Positions 52,201-61,034 of a stretch of DNA of 64,000 nt are shown here, one piece after another. The notes below the pieces were generated by a model. It was not told the origin of the DNA. It made no database searches and saw nothing but the letters and a program-made list of their open reading frames with translations. Source of the DNA: a virus; the IMG/VR virus record IMGVR_UViG_3300009155_000040, positions 1-64,000 of that record. One strand, given 5' to 3'. The number at the start of each line of letters is the position of its first letter. Position 1 is the first letter of the stretch. Both the position numbers and the translations under genes were made by a program.

Positions 52201-55200
52201 TTGCGACCGGTAATACTTTACCGTCATCTTTTAAAATTTGATAATCATAAAAACCGTCTAGTAAATTGTCTGCAACGCCCACAGGCATTGTGATATCAAT
52301 TTTTTCTGCGGCTGGACTTAATGTAATCAAAGATCCAATGGCCCAATTATGGGTGGTCCAGTACATAAATTCTTTAGATGATGTTAGCCAGTTTGTTGCT
52401 GATTTAATAGTGGGATCAAAATTATCAAACTTAAATCCGACTGATATTAAATAATTTTCATAACCTAATAGAAAATCTACAACAGCCTGTATCGACGTTA
52501 ACTTGGTACCGTATACTAATTTTTGAGGATTTAAAGTGTTGAATGATCTTCTACGCTGTGCCTCAACTCCGCCAGTTAACGGAATGTTCGGTAATTTTTT
52601 CCAAAGAGTGGCATCAAACTCAGCAGTTGATGTATGGGTTTTTAATGCCCGATAAAAATCATTTCTATACCTTACAATTCTACCATTGTTAAAATTAGTA
52701 TCTTGTGACCAGTCTGTAAAATCTTCACTTACACCGCCTACTGTAATAAGAGGGTCTCCTTTATTAGGGCGGGCTTCATGATAGTTAAAATAAGGATGTA
52801 TATTATCGTAGCCTGTAAGAACCCATCCTCCTTCAGTCTTTTCAATGATCACTCCACTGTATGTTAAATTAGAAATCGGTGAACTTACATTAAAAATAAT
52901 ATCGTAGTTTTCTGAAGGAATAAAAATACTACTTGACGATGACTTTGGACTCTTACTGTCTAACAAATATTTTTGTTGCGATTTATCTGCAAATCCAGAC
53001 AATCTAGTCGACAGTGCTACATCTAAATTTTGTAATTTAGCTTCGTATTCGGCTAATTCTAAACCTCTCGACTTTACATATCCTGCAAGATATTTTACAA
53101 GGCCAACTGTTAAGTCTGCACTAACTCCAGGAAGCGTTATGTCAGCCGGTGTTACAAATAAGTTTGTTTCTGAATGTACGGTCTGTCCAATGATATTAAT
53201 TTTTGTTTTAGAAATGTCAAAACTATCGTTGATAAACTCAAATGGTTTTAATAACGACATTGCCATGACAACCGCAAACGGCCATTCGGAACTAGATCTC
53301 CATGCATATTCAGCAGGACTAATATCACCTAATACAAATGGGCCTCGATTATTAATTAAACTAAAGTTTTGTGCTAGATTTGAATCAAGAGGACTTAATA
53401 AATTACCATCACCGTCAACTGGGATGTGACCTATTATTGTTGGACGTTTATATCGATCGTATGTGCCTGCTCGATCGCCTTGACGAATTATACCGTCTCG
53501 TAAATCTTCCCATAACAATAAGTTACCGCTGGTATAAGGAGCAGGACCATATTCGCTTTCCCACCAATCTGGTTGTTCACTGAAGCCTAACATCTCCCAA
53601 GGACAACGATGTGGCCTGTCGGTGTCGTAAAACCATTGATATACACCTCTCCAATATCCAGGAAGATTAATAGTTCCCGAAGGATCGGCCATATTAGTAT
53701 AGGTATATGTGAATGAATTTTCACTGTCAAAATACTCGTTCAATGTGTAATTAATATTTGTATTTTGCACCCATTTTAAAAATTCTTGAACAACTACATT
53801 ATCAAGCTGTGCTTTAGAATATGTGCTGGTTGTATAATAGAATCCTCCAACGATATCGTCTATATTAAAAATATCTCTATTGTAAGTAACTTTGATATTG
53901 TTATAAATTCTATATTCTAATTCTAATAATAGATCATCACGATAGTCATCATAGGCAACTGTGATACTACCGTCGTGCCCTTGTATAACCATTTGAGGTA
54001 CAACATAAGTATCGTCTAAAAATTTTGCAGGAGTATATTTTTTGTATAATCCCATCGCAGACGGAGTAGGCGGAATATGATTGTATGCTGTGGATACATA
54101 TTCTCTAATCTGGATTTGATCGCCTCTGTTCAATTGAACTTTTAATATTACAAAACCAAATGTTGAATTAAATTCGTACTCTTTTGTGTACAATAACTGC
54201 TGTTCATTTATATAAACATATACTGCTTTTCTACTTAGAGTATCTAATCCAAATTTTTCTGATAATGCAAACGTGTTAATTCCTGTGTCATCAACTGTGT
54301 AATCAATAGACGTATATGCTCCAGAACCGATCATGTCTGAATCTGCAAATGGGCTGTTTTCTGATTTTGTTTTTGTTAACTCATTTATGATATCATCAAC
54401 AAAATCTGCAACATTTTCATTAAAGTCTATTTCTGTTGCTTTTAAAATAAAATTATTTTTATAGTCAGTATAAGACTTTTTAGCATATTGTATCGATTTA
54501 ACAATGTTAGAAGTTTTGTCTGTTAATAGATTAATTGCTAGAGGAGTTAACCCAGAATGTTTTAAAAATCTCTTACTGTTTTTTTGGTAACCAACAATGT
54601 CACGTAAATTAGACACGCCAGGCAGTGCACCAACAAATTCGTCTGTAAACTCGACAGCACTTAGTAAATGATCAATTGCCTGACCAAGTGTAAATGATGT
54701 TAAAATTTGATTTAAAGGATTCTTTTCTAATCCTACAGGAATTTCATAGTAGCCTTCGTTTGGCTCTAGATCTGTAATTATTTTTACAGACACAACATCT
54801 TTATCTGCAAATGTAGTGTTGTCAAAAGTAAATGTCGATCCTGCCCGTGTATATGAATCTGTGAAACGAACGCCGTTTAAATAGAAATTAATTTTTAATA
54901 GCGTTGTATCTGTTACTAAACTCCAATCAACTGGATTTAAAGAAACTGAATTAGTAGACTGTGTAACAATGGTGCTGTCAATGATTGGTTGGATAAAAGA
55001 GTTATCTGTCGTGATCCATCCGTTGGCATTGTTTCCATTTATTTGATAAAATCCTGTTGAGATAGATTTTGAAAATACCTCTTGATTTGCTGTGTAATAA
55101 AATGACTCAGTGTCCCATACCCAGTTAAATTGTATGTCTCCGATATTGTCAATATTAAGATAACTTAGACTAAATCCTAATTCAGAGTCAGCAGTACTGC

Positions 55201-57130
55201 TTCCAATTTTATAAGATAAAATTTCTGTTCCAGCAAAGGTTGTTGTAGGGTAATATGCTTCGTCTGAAAAACTTGTGCCGTTTTCATCAAATGCATCAAA
55301 CTTAGGCTGTTGATTGACTTTCGATTTGCTTTGGCTTTGAACCCAATTAGATCCGTTGTAGTGGAACATTGTTCCACCATACTCGTTACCTCTTTTTACA
55401 ATAACGCCTTCGCCAAGTAACGGTTCCGAATCTTCTGTCGCTCTCAGATGTATTTGTGTTCTACCATTGTGATTAATAAATTCAACTTGATAAATTTTAT
55501 TATTTGCTAATATATCGGGGTCTGCAATTACTAAAATTCTTGCGCCTTCAAATAGAAACTCACCGTCTATGTTATAACCTAGACTACCTTCAATAGTAGA
55601 AAATACATCTGTAGTAAAATTGTCAACAAAATCCACAGCCTCTTTGGCTACTGATCCGTGATTGATTAATTTTAAGCCCGGAACAAATTCAATGATAGGA
55701 CGTTTTGCTCTTGCAGCTTCCGAAGCAGGAAAATCCTGACCTCTTGTTTTGTAGGCATTTTCAAGGACTGATCTATGAAACCATCTATTGTAGCGACTCC
55801 ACGGGTTTCTATCCACGCTGCTTCTGCTGATAGTAATGTAGTCTTTCTGTCCGGGATATTGGGTAGCATCATCAAATGGGCCGGTGTCAAAACCGCCATC
55901 GTCAAATAATACTTCTGGAACTGATTTAGAAATAATAGGAACAATTAAATCAGTAAATTTAATTAGAGAAATCTGATCACCAACACCATCAATTACCCAG
56001 CTATCTGTAGAGTATTTGGTTGGCGTCACTGTTCCTGTGAACTCTATCACCATGCCATTAGAAAATTCTACGCCGTTGCTACTGGTGTATGTAGACTTTC
56101 CTAATATTTCTTTTTCTATATTAAGTTCGGTATTTGATTCAATATTTGAAATTACAAATTGACCAAATTTATTAGGATCAATTATACTTTGGTAGTACAA
56201 TACGTCCGGTGCATCGTACGGAACTTCAAAAGTTAATATGCCATTTTCGATTCTATTATTAGTCACACCTTTATTATAATCAGACGGTGTTCCTATTGAT
56301 ACTAATGAAATATATTCCCAATCTTGAGAATCCGTTGTAATTGTGCTGCCATCGCCTGCAGGAATGTCTACTTTAGCTTTCCAAACTTTACTGTCAAATA
56401 TAGTAACTTGGCCTTTAGAATAAGACATTTCTGGCCTAAAGTATAGTGTACCAACATCGTAATTAGTTCTAATTACAAACCCATCATTAGGTGCATCTAT
56501 TTTAAATTTGTAAGTCTGTCCTCTATACAATGTTACCAACGGATTATTTGTATATCCATCAGGGGTGAAGATAAATGACGACCCCGTTCCAAGAGAAACT
56601 TTGTACGAGCTTACAATTCCTTTTGCCTGTCCACTTACAGGAATTGCAGGCGGTCCAGAAGGTTCCCAATAATATTCTCTGTAGTTGATAAACTTGTCCC
56701 AATCGATTGGGGGGTTCCAAGAATAATGCTCTTGGCTGGTTATTAGATCATCTCTTTCATTTTCGTTTCCAAAGAATTTTAATTGATTTTTAAAATCAAG
56801 ATAATCATGAAAACTTTCAATGTCGTTAGAAACTGTATGGGCATGAGTTGTTACTCCGGCGTCTTGATTTTTAATAATTACACCGGGCTCTAGTTGGTAT
56901 CTGCTACGAAGCGTTTGATCAGTATTAAGATAGATATCCGAACCGTTATAGGTTTTTCCATACCTTTTTCCAACGTAACCGACTGTTTTTTGTAAAACTC
57001 CTGGCTGAATTAATGGGTCAATGACTCCAGCCATAAATTTTTCATTAGTTGGTGTTTGAAAAACTTGAGGTAGAAGATCTACAGATCTTCTAATAGGTAA
57101 TCCGCTCTTTGGAAATATTTTGTTTGCCAT
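43217..57130 (-). CDS. Giant virion structural protein (4637 residues) with FG-GAP-like propeller and repeated beta domains
   Basis: One continuous 13.9 kb frame with no stop, the largest gene here. The N-terminal 120 residues (PKSGLPIRRSVDLLPQVFQ) may anchor it to the baseplate. Residues about 2185-2760 contain six FG-GAP-like blades. Residues about 3180-3230 and 3530-3600 carry G(S/F)GY beta repeats. The C-terminal part includes strand domains and a RRGVSGTAIA segment. The start is coupled to gp6: the gp6 TAA is 2 bases upstream and no strong binding site is seen. It lies where T4 has gp7 and gp8, so a baseplate-arm or long fibre role is likely; large relatives occur in aquatic T4-like phages to my memory. 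Confidence 0.8.
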   Translation of the reverse strand: MANKIFPKSGLPIRRSVDLLPQVFQTPTNEKFMAGVIDPLIQPGVLQKTVGYVGKRYGKTYNGSDIYLNTDQTLRSRYQLEPGVIIKNQDAGVTTHAHTVSNDIESFHDYLDFKNQLKFFGNENERDDLITSQEHYSWNPPIDWDKFINYREYYWEPSGPPAIPVSGQAKGIVSSYKVSLGTGSSFIFTPDGYTNNPLVTLYRGQTYKFKIDAPNDGFVIRTNYDVGTLYFRPEMSYSKGQVTIFDSKVWKAKVDIPAGDGSTITTDSQDWEYISLVSIGTPSDYNKGVTNNRIENGILTFEVPYDAPDVLYYQSIIDPNKFGQFVISNIESNTELNIEKEILGKSTYTSSNGVEFSNGMVIEFTGTVTPTKYSTDSWVIDGVGDQISLIKFTDLIVPIISKSVPEVLFDDGGFDTGPFDDATQYPGQKDYITISRSSVDRNPWSRYNRWFHRSVLENAYKTRGQDFPASEAARAKRPIIEFVPGLKLINHGSVAKEAVDFVDNFTTDVFSTIEGSLGYNIDGEFLFEGARILVIADPDILANNKIYQVEFINHNGRTQIHLRATEDSEPLLGEGVIVKRGNEYGGTMFHYNGSNWVQSQSKSKVNQQPKFDAFDENGTSFSDEAYYPTTTFAGTEILSYKIGSSTADSELGFSLSYLNIDNIGDIQFNWVWDTESFYYTANQEVFSKSISTGFYQINGNNANGWITTDNSFIQPIIDSTIVTQSTNSVSLNPVDWSLVTDTTLLKINFYLNGVRFTDSYTRAGSTFTFDNTTFADKDVVSVKIITDLEPNEGYYEIPVGLEKNPLNQILTSFTLGQAIDHLLSAVEFTDEFVGALPGVSNLRDIVGYQKNSKRFLKHSGLTPLAINLLTDKTSNIVKSIQYAKKSYTDYKNNFILKATEIDFNENVADFVDDIINELTKTKSENSPFADSDMIGSGAYTSIDYTVDDTGINTFALSEKFGLDTLSRKAVYVYINEQQLLYTKEYEFNSTFGFVILKVQLNRGDQIQIREYVSTAYNHIPPTPSAMGLYKKYTPAKFLDDTYVVPQMVIQGHDGSITVAYDDYRDDLLLELEYRIYNNIKVTYNRDIFNIDDIVGGFYYTTSTYSKAQLDNVVVQEFLKWVQNTNINYTLNEYFDSENSFTYTYTNMADPSGTINLPGYWRGVYQWFYDTDRPHRCPWEMLGFSEQPDWWESEYGPAPYTSGNLLLWEDLRDGIIRQGDRAGTYDRYKRPTIIGHIPVDGDGNLLSPLDSNLAQNFSLINNRGPFVLGDISPAEYAWRSSSEWPFAVVMAMSLLKPFEFINDSFDISKTKINIIGQTVHSETNLFVTPADITLPGVSADLTVGLVKYLAGYVKSRGLELAEYEAKLQNLDVALSTRLSGFADKSQQKYLLDSKSPKSSSSSIFIPSENYDIIFNVSSPISNLTYSGVIIEKTEGGWVLTGYDNIHPYFNYHEARPNKGDPLITVGGVSEDFTDWSQDTNFNNGRIVRYRNDFYRALKTHTSTAEFDATLWKKLPNIPLTGGVEAQRRRSFNTLNPQKLVYGTKLTSIQAVVDFLLGYENYLISVGFKFDNFDPTIKSATNWLTSSKEFMYWTTHNWAIGSLITLSPAAEKIDITMPVGVADNLLDGFYDYQILKDDGKVLPVANINVNRGFQSITVETVNTTNGIYFLKVYFVLKEHVVIFSDRTVFNDVIYDKTTGYRQDRIKTQGFVTVDWDGDYTSPGFLFDNVNIQKWQPFTDYKSGDIVSYRSYNWTSLTNQIGVESFDDTYWTKLDSDPKKQLVSNFDYKINQFEDYFEVSADGLGNNQRNLARHSIGYQEREYLQNLAEDSVTQFQLYQGFIKEKGTANSITKVFDKLSNSAAGSVDLKEEWAFRVGRLGGVDQLREVEMTLNKDSFVINPQPIIIANEISDSISDQYYRVLKTDFTIDPDKYSVDINPTTDDLLLSRTPGYVKTDQVNFIISSRDSILDLDIANFNENDNVWITFDNYSWTVLRYNQSPILIITNITKEKTKVTIELGRFHECKIDDIVGIKDIVNLTGFFKIVSATPRTITVEVSAKAQPPEWDGSSIVNLNLFTEARFANYEQLSPQQAALLKTGSTVWIDNNTTTGWEVIKKKKQFVTKELIDAGIAEPSHLGTRVVYNSLTRQTFASIPDTGYVMVYAQSLNGIGVTQVLTPAESIRPSVTGSFGKAMALSPDGKQLIVGSPLAGSLKSYYKGTFNPLTAYAPNEIVEWDNRLWVAQVSLATPPYPNSTSTVWLPQGIIPVTTSGTSSGFTKQGMISVYHWTGQRWQITNSYLSPRPIDNETFGSEITISQSGTTYYASVAAKAAFGNKGRVYLFKGTTLGDDSVSWEILNIDNTDFALPQQIALGSDGSSVNFDVEIIKDGDEFGTTLATSGDGTVLVVGAPNSDGQYFENYRGWWKSDIIYNQDDVVKYQDNYYQLADSSSEVGVDPSNAGWDDVGDSSAQASGKVFVYKRDTDDKYNLIQTIDAGSLVLIDDTPSVVNSRAIVTSSVDNSIVLKNTTGIVINMPLLVTGVSFGGLISGTTYYVKEILQYGVNGKIKVSRTFGSGVVALTTATGSLEITAGGTPDINVGDQFGYSADLDYTGSTLIISSPKADVNFQNQGSAYVFKTDSLESIEYRLKQKLESFEKYPNEFFGQNVSISSSGNRIAIGSKNTPFTVLAKLDSTKETTFDQGRTRFVERSGYAGGVYVFEKKNDQFFLVEKLEIEASPYESFGYTLDCTDSEIAVGSPDYRAPVNTGSSVLFDGPMIGTVRLFTKDPSVNSWEILEQQKPLVDVRKVKSISMYDTVKNVKVQDIDYVDHSKLKILNSAEKEIKFKTLYDPATYTIGTDNQAVDSTTAWAEKNVGKLWWDLSRVKWKYYEQGDIAYKTSNWNGLVEGSSVDVYEWVQTRLLPSEWSIVADTTEGLALGISGQPKYPDDTVYSVKELYNPTTGEISGTLYFYWVKNKTTVPENMPGREISSATVSSYITNPAASGIAHIALIDSDKFIAYNFKSIMSSDTAVLNIQYFKNSDKLNPIHNEYQLLTEDHILSRPTEALETKWLDSLIGVDSQGGPVPDPNLPAKQKYGLSFRPRQSMFVNRAPILKIIVTKVNEFLLQQPWADQILIEDLNLIDMPPDQALNLYDQAVDTYEALQTVGTTRVKQATLRVNISNNQISSIDILDPGFGYRVTPAVSIYGDGNGASATAVLDNQGRIASVTVVSKGKKYSEATASVRQFAVLVTSDETTKGFWGIYSWDNERQTFYRSRAQAFDTTRYGYAYDWWAEGYSIKTRITTEIPDISYEPLLTTKIGDLIRAKQYDTGDWAVFERVSDSAEFFARYKLVGRGTGTIQLAESLWNNKLSGIGFDNTVSFDTDSYDIDNSKELRIILQRIKEFLFIGEYENEWNKLFFTSVRYALAEQQYIDWAFKTSFLNATHYVGELKEKLNYKNDNLESYQEYINEVKPYRTTIREYISNYEKIDRVGSANTDFDLPPTFSVAEGKILPVTASDETSLAYPWRSWLDNHTYEIVSIKISNPGSGYVQAPNVLITGDGTGVVAKAYISNGKVSGVSIINSGTGFTSAPTISLVGGNGSSDNTATAVAIIGNTKARTFNLGIKFDRFTKTGLLSSLDNFQQFRANGYSATFELAYAPTRDKSQIQVLKNNQVVLSNEYNITLFKSSTDTFSLLKGKIIFTEVPAGPNVATGYLGDLIEIYYVKNDELLDSVNRISKYYYPLTGMKGKDLGQLMTGIDYGGVQVQGTTFDVTGGWDALPWFTDAWDSVESSADFYVVCDGSTTNITLPFTPLDGKEINVYLKRTGSGLGRSPKTIQTLGDDTAPTVVYEPIISNQPTVRIDGVVGTDPNALMPTFIGDGSTKVVEIGEYVHTNAGDTLIFRTVDSDGSVTINDTNLLDTKLSGGSFAAMGPAYITATGTRAEDITIDGGKLIGPDQVPAPEENIPGQILDSVSIKVFTTDSDGAAPLQTKTLVGNGSDTIFKIGLNIFESNSLLVYVDKNKKEYQGTSSFDYSIDFVSNEVLFNTAPTTGMLIELISFGIGGVALLDYQEFIADGETNLFLTNANFKDTDMVSVSVNGIYEDTGFINSTNVVDTLEKTLIQFGTTPLANSVIKILSIGPGATSSGIVRVHSQEFEFEGSTRSFEIADLSIQSKGSVVASVVVELNGTILQGVDTISAIYDGVTNTFVIGVDPLEGAGTVLSSNIKVFVNNELTEFVKDYIYNGPTKQLIITKDMSEGDTIKIENDFRAEYTISTDSTATILTLNSTLPMSTTNETDNDIIKITWFSEYPSMEIVSDEYVGGKINYQLGFAPLDASYVWVYKNGERLVQDREFYVSLPRGVVYLKDSTTTDDTIKIVLFGSKIYRSPSAYEIHKDMLNGYSFKRYSVDSTVTLTKELTYYDQEIVVTDASTLSEPMRERNIPGTLIINSERIEYLQKTGNTLTQLRRGVSGTAIAPIHSAGSFVVDIGRNETIPYKESQNKLDFISDGSTLLVGPLDFIPTKSSRIWTTATTVTIPEEYGPCDEFEVFAGGERLRKDSLQVYDESLGASSPSSDVVLEADFSVDGVSPYIRLTSKIPAGTRISIIKKVGNIWYEKGATTVSKGITLLENSTPIAAFIAKKTTRLPE
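48880..50575 (-). repeat. Six FG-GAP-like repeats inside the giant protein
   Basis: Blades start at SFGKAMALSPDGKQLIVGSP (about 50575), ETFGSEITIS (about 50220), DEFGTTLATSGDGTVLVVGAP (about 49980), DQFGYSADLDYTG (about 49350), EFFGQNVSISSSGNRIAIGS (about 49170) and ESFGYTLDCTDSEIAVGSP (about 48945). Several are followed by VYLF or VYVFE strands. This is the repeat form of integrin-type beta-propellers. Boundaries are approximate. Confidence 0.65.
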
Positions 57131-57132
57131 CT

Positions 57133-60100
57133 TTAAGTACTCGATACTATAGAATTAACATCTGCCCTAACTTCAATTGCTGTAATAGCTTTTACTATTT
57201 CAACATCGTCAACTGTTGCACCGCTGACAAAAATTTCGTCAGCTCTGCTTTGTATTTCAAAAAGACTACCAAATGCTTGGCTAGACTGTTTTGGGATTAT
57301 AATCATGTTGCTTACATCCGGAGTTACTGAATTAATTACATAGGTAACCAATTCACTAAGGTAGAAGCGATCTCCAAAATCCCAATTGTTAATATCAAAA
57401 AATGTGTTAACAGCTGAAATAATTCTAACCTTTAGATCATTATCGTTAATCGATTGTGATGGATTTTTAACCACTTTAAATGTTGCTTGTAATTTTTGAT
57501 CAGCTTTAGATCCAAACAAAATTTTATATTTTACAGGATGATAGATAATTTCATCGCTGATAGATTTAATAGAATCTAATGTAGATCCATAATTAATTCG
57601 TAATTGATCAGTTGTCGGCGGAGACGGTTCTGTTGAGCCTCCAGCAATGTATGTTCTAAATGCGGTATCATAATTTCGAGTTAACAAGAATATATCAATT
57701 ATGTTGCTAGAACTTGGATCAATTCTTCTGTTAACACTGGCATTGTGAATGTATTGGAATTTCAAACCTTGTCTTCCAACGTATGCTTTGTATGACGGTT
57801 GTAAAATAAATGTATTTGTAGCTGTGTCAATAGACATAATTCTATCTTCGTTGCTGTCATAAAAATATACCAAGTCGCCGTCGGTGATAGCTGTTCCGTC
57901 TGGCCAAGTTACAAAATCAGTAACTGATGTTTGTTTTAAGAAGAGGCGTATTTTTGTGACAGAAGTGTCAACTAACACATCTGATACATTTCCATAAGTA
58001 TCTGCTGTTTCTTTAAAAAACAAATAGCCTAGATCGATATCCTGCCCTGCAACTTCAATAAAAGATTCTGGGTCGTCAATAACTCCATCATCGTCGCCAT
58101 CTTTAAATGCTACCTGTATTTCTGTTGAACTTTCAAACCCGTCTTCAAATTTTATAGTGTCAACAATTTCGAAAGAATAGTCGCGATTTAAAGACGAAGT
58201 TCCGTCGCTGGTAGGATTGATACTCAATACCTTAACTTGATCTTTTACCACATTGCCTAATCGATCATTATATTGTTTTTCACTAGAATCAAAATAAAAT
58301 CTGTTCTGCTCAACGCTACCAAAGATATATTCAATAGATCTAATACGAATCAAATACTGATCGGCTTCTTTTACAAATGCAATCAGCCACGATGAATCAA
58401 GATTGTTATCTGTAGTATCGCCAGCTTTACCTAAAGTAAAATTATTTGAAAAGTTTACGTTAGATGCTGAAATTATTTTCCATGTAGTTGTAGCAATGTC
58501 GTATCGAACGCCAAAGTTTAAATTTTGATAGATTTGATTTACTAGTTCATTTTCTAATGCGGGGGGTAAATCGTTAATAAATTTAGGGATAATTTGTACT
58601 GCAACTGCTCCAGACGGAATAACATCACTAAATGTAATTGCTCCGATTCCGCTTGGCAGTGTGCCAACTCCGTTGGCAGTACCGTCACCAACTACTTGCA
58701 CAGCCTTGGTCCATATTCTAGTTGTTTGATATGGATCTGCTGCATTATACGTAACCAATGCACCATTTTTAAAAGCATATCCTGTCGGTGGTACAAATTT
58801 AATTAAAGTATCTTTGGCCATATACTTCAAACTGTTTGTTGAATATGAACCAACTCTTAATTTTGAACTGTCAACAAAATTATAAAAATATCCGGTAGAC
58901 ATGTTTATATCTGTTGTAATCGATTCCCAGCGAATATTGGTGTCACCAAATAAAATTTTATCAAATTTAGTTAGATAATAATTGTATACGTAGTCCTGAT
59001 TAATCAGAACCTCGTAGGCTTGTCTAATATAATTGATAATGTCAACTCTGCTGGCAAATTTAAAAGTTTGAGTTTTTTCAGATTCTTTTTTGTAAATGTA
59101 ACCATCGTCGGCAAATACTGTCACCGAGCTGTATTTTCCAGAAGCATCAATAATTTCGTAGTTTCTTGAAATTCCGCTAGAGGTTCTATTAATAGATTTA
59201 ATTTTAATAATATCTTGACTGCTTGACAATGGAGCAAGATTATAGTCTTCTCCAGTAATCATTCTATTTTGTGTATAGTAAAGCGCCGGAGCATTAGTTC
59301 TAATAGTATCTATGTCTTCGGAAGGTGCTGCAGACGAAACTGAAGATTGTAATGCAAGGTTGATAGATACTGTATGTCTAGTTCCTTGTTTATTAACGTA
59401 AGGAATAGCAATTGTAATTCCTCTAAGTTCATTAGGGGCAACGATATATGAAAGACCGTTACTTACTCTATAATAAACTCTGAATGTACCTTGCGGCAAA
59501 TTACCATAAACGCCGTCTGCAAAAATAAGATCAATCTTGTCAGATTCTTTTGTTTGTACAGCATAAATGTTTCTAATATTTTGTGATACGCTGTTATATG
59601 CAATATTGTTGCCAACTAAATTAGCAACCTGTGTCCATTGATCTAATTGTACACCACCCGAACTCAATTTAAACAACCACACATCATCATTATTGATGTT
59701 TGCGCTGTCTACGGCAATTTTTTCATTGGTGGTAGGAACATCAATAGCAAAGTCAGCAAGCTCTAAACTTCCTTGCTTGAACATCAAATAAAATCCGGTG
59801 TTAGCAGATCCAGGTCCACTGCCATCATTTCTGTAAATATATCCTAACTGATTACCGGGCACCGGAGCTTCTTCATACGGTGCTTGAGCATTTTTAAAAG
59901 AAGTTGAAACAACTTCAAATACCATGGCGCGGCCTGCAACAGTTTTGCTAAAAGAATAGATTGGCACGTCTGTTGATATCGAATTAAATCTATATTGTTC
60001 TGTGAGAATTCCTTGAATCGTTGCAGAACCTTGGCTACGACCAAATTCTGTATTGCTTGCCATTGAAGCATTCAATATGATAATAAACTGTTCTAGCCAG

Positions 60101-60552
60101 TTTGAATTTGTAGGATCGTTCCAAGAAATAATTTGTTGGGCAAGATTTTTTCCGTTGCTGTCAACTATGCTTTCTGTTGTTGACACCGAAGTAAATTTTA
60201 ATAAACCAGCTGCTGGCTTATTTCTTTTAGGATTATATCCTAGCATTCTAGCTAGGCGTAAAACAGAATCTTTACGTTCTGCAAGTTCAATAAAGTTTTC
60301 TCTGCTGGCTAGATCAATCCTAAAAGCCAGGCTTTGTCCTAAAAATGCAACAGCATCAATTAGTGCTAGATACTCTGAACTTTCAATATAATCATTAAAA
60401 TCTTCTGGGTAATTTTCACGCAAATAAGTGATCATAACCCTACGTAGATTTTCAAAGTCGTAAGATTTAAAATCAGCATTCTTAAATGTCTGATATATTC
60501 TTGTCCAATCTTGATTAAGAATTAGATTGTTTTGTCTAGCGGTTGTTGTCAT
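57133..60552 (-). CDS. gp6: Baseplate wedge protein gp6-like
   Basis: 1139 residues (T4 gp6 has 660, so this one is expanded). gp6 joins wedges into the baseplate ring. The N-terminal region is typical: NQDWTRIYQTFKNADFKSYDF, LRENYPEDFNDYIESSEYLALID, LGQSLAFRIDLASRENFIELA and RLARMLGYNPKRNKPA. Later segments (LAPLSSSQDIIKIKSINRTSSG, FFDINNWDFGDRFYLSELV) fit the C-terminal dimer region of gpJ-like wedges. The extra length is in the middle. GGGAAG precedes the ATG. It follows gp25 in the order gp5-gp25-gp6 common in cyanophage-type myoviruses. Confidence 0.9.
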   Translation of the reverse strand: MTTTARQNNLILNQDWTRIYQTFKNADFKSYDFENLRRVMITYLRENYPEDFNDYIESSEYLALIDAVAFLGQSLAFRIDLASRENFIELAERKDSVLRLARMLGYNPKRNKPAAGLLKFTSVSTTESIVDSNGKNLAQQIISWNDPTNSNWLEQFIIILNASMASNTEFGRSQGSATIQGILTEQYRFNSISTDVPIYSFSKTVAGRAMVFEVVSTSFKNAQAPYEEAPVPGNQLGYIYRNDGSGPGSANTGFYLMFKQGSLELADFAIDVPTTNEKIAVDSANINNDDVWLFKLSSGGVQLDQWTQVANLVGNNIAYNSVSQNIRNIYAVQTKESDKIDLIFADGVYGNLPQGTFRVYYRVSNGLSYIVAPNELRGITIAIPYVNKQGTRHTVSINLALQSSVSSAAPSEDIDTIRTNAPALYYTQNRMITGEDYNLAPLSSSQDIIKIKSINRTSSGISRNYEIIDASGKYSSVTVFADDGYIYKKESEKTQTFKFASRVDIINYIRQAYEVLINQDYVYNYYLTKFDKILFGDTNIRWESITTDINMSTGYFYNFVDSSKLRVGSYSTNSLKYMAKDTLIKFVPPTGYAFKNGALVTYNAADPYQTTRIWTKAVQVVGDGTANGVGTLPSGIGAITFSDVIPSGAVAVQIIPKFINDLPPALENELVNQIYQNLNFGVRYDIATTTWKIISASNVNFSNNFTLGKAGDTTDNNLDSSWLIAFVKEADQYLIRIRSIEYIFGSVEQNRFYFDSSEKQYNDRLGNVVKDQVKVLSINPTSDGTSSLNRDYSFEIVDTIKFEDGFESSTEIQVAFKDGDDDGVIDDPESFIEVAGQDIDLGYLFFKETADTYGNVSDVLVDTSVTKIRLFLKQTSVTDFVTWPDGTAITDGDLVYFYDSNEDRIMSIDTATNTFILQPSYKAYVGRQGLKFQYIHNASVNRRIDPSSSNIIDIFLLTRNYDTAFRTYIAGGSTEPSPPTTDQLRINYGSTLDSIKSISDEIIYHPVKYKILFGSKADQKLQATFKVVKNPSQSINDNDLKVRIISAVNTFFDINNWDFGDRFYLSELVTYVINSVTPDVSNMIIIPKQSSQAFGSLFEIQSRADEIFVSGATVDDVEIVKAITAIEVRADVNSIVSST

Positions 60553-60593
60553 TTTTCTTCCCTATATCATATTTACCAAACAAAATTAACTGC

Positions 60594-61034
60594 TTAGTTT
60601 ATGACTGAACGTTGTTTATCGAAGTCAAACGTCATTCTTTCGTTAACATTAAATGGAATATAAGTTATGTCTGCTTCAATCCTAATACCTTGGTCTGTTG
60701 AATCAACTGTTACCGCATTTACCACAACACGAGGATCATAATTTACAATATCTTCAACATCTTTGGCAATGATTGTTTTAACTTCTTCTGTAAATGGTTC
60801 AAATAAAATGTCCCATATTACTGTGCCAAATTCTGGATTTTCTAACTTCTCTCCCTTTCGAATATAAAAATTATTAATGATATCTTGTTTTACCAGATCA
60901 ATATCATAAAGTTTATAATTCCTTTTATATTCTTTTGAGCTAAATCCTTTATAGGCAAATGCTCCGGAGTTGGCGTCGCCAACTGATGCTTTGTTTACTG
61001 CAACTGTTTTATTATTGTAAAGTTTAGTTGACAT
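60594..61034 (-). CDS. gp25: Baseplate wedge protein gp25
   Basis: 146 residues. gp25 (GPW/gp25 family) sits in the inner baseplate at the sheath contact. The key segment IRKGEKLENPEFGTVIWDILFEP, with an N-terminal helix and acidic loop around it, is diagnostic. The C-terminus has a beta hairpin (IRIEADITYIPFNVNERM). The start shares one base with the gp5 stop, so translation is coupled. It is followed by gp6. Confidence 0.93.
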   Translation of the reverse strand: MSTKLYNNKTVAVNKASVGDANSGAFAYKGFSSKEYKRNYKLYDIDLVKQDIINNFYIRKGEKLENPEFGTVIWDILFEPFTEEVKTIIAKDVEDIVNYDPRVVVNAVTVDSTDQGIRIEADITYIPFNVNERMTFDFDKQRSVIN

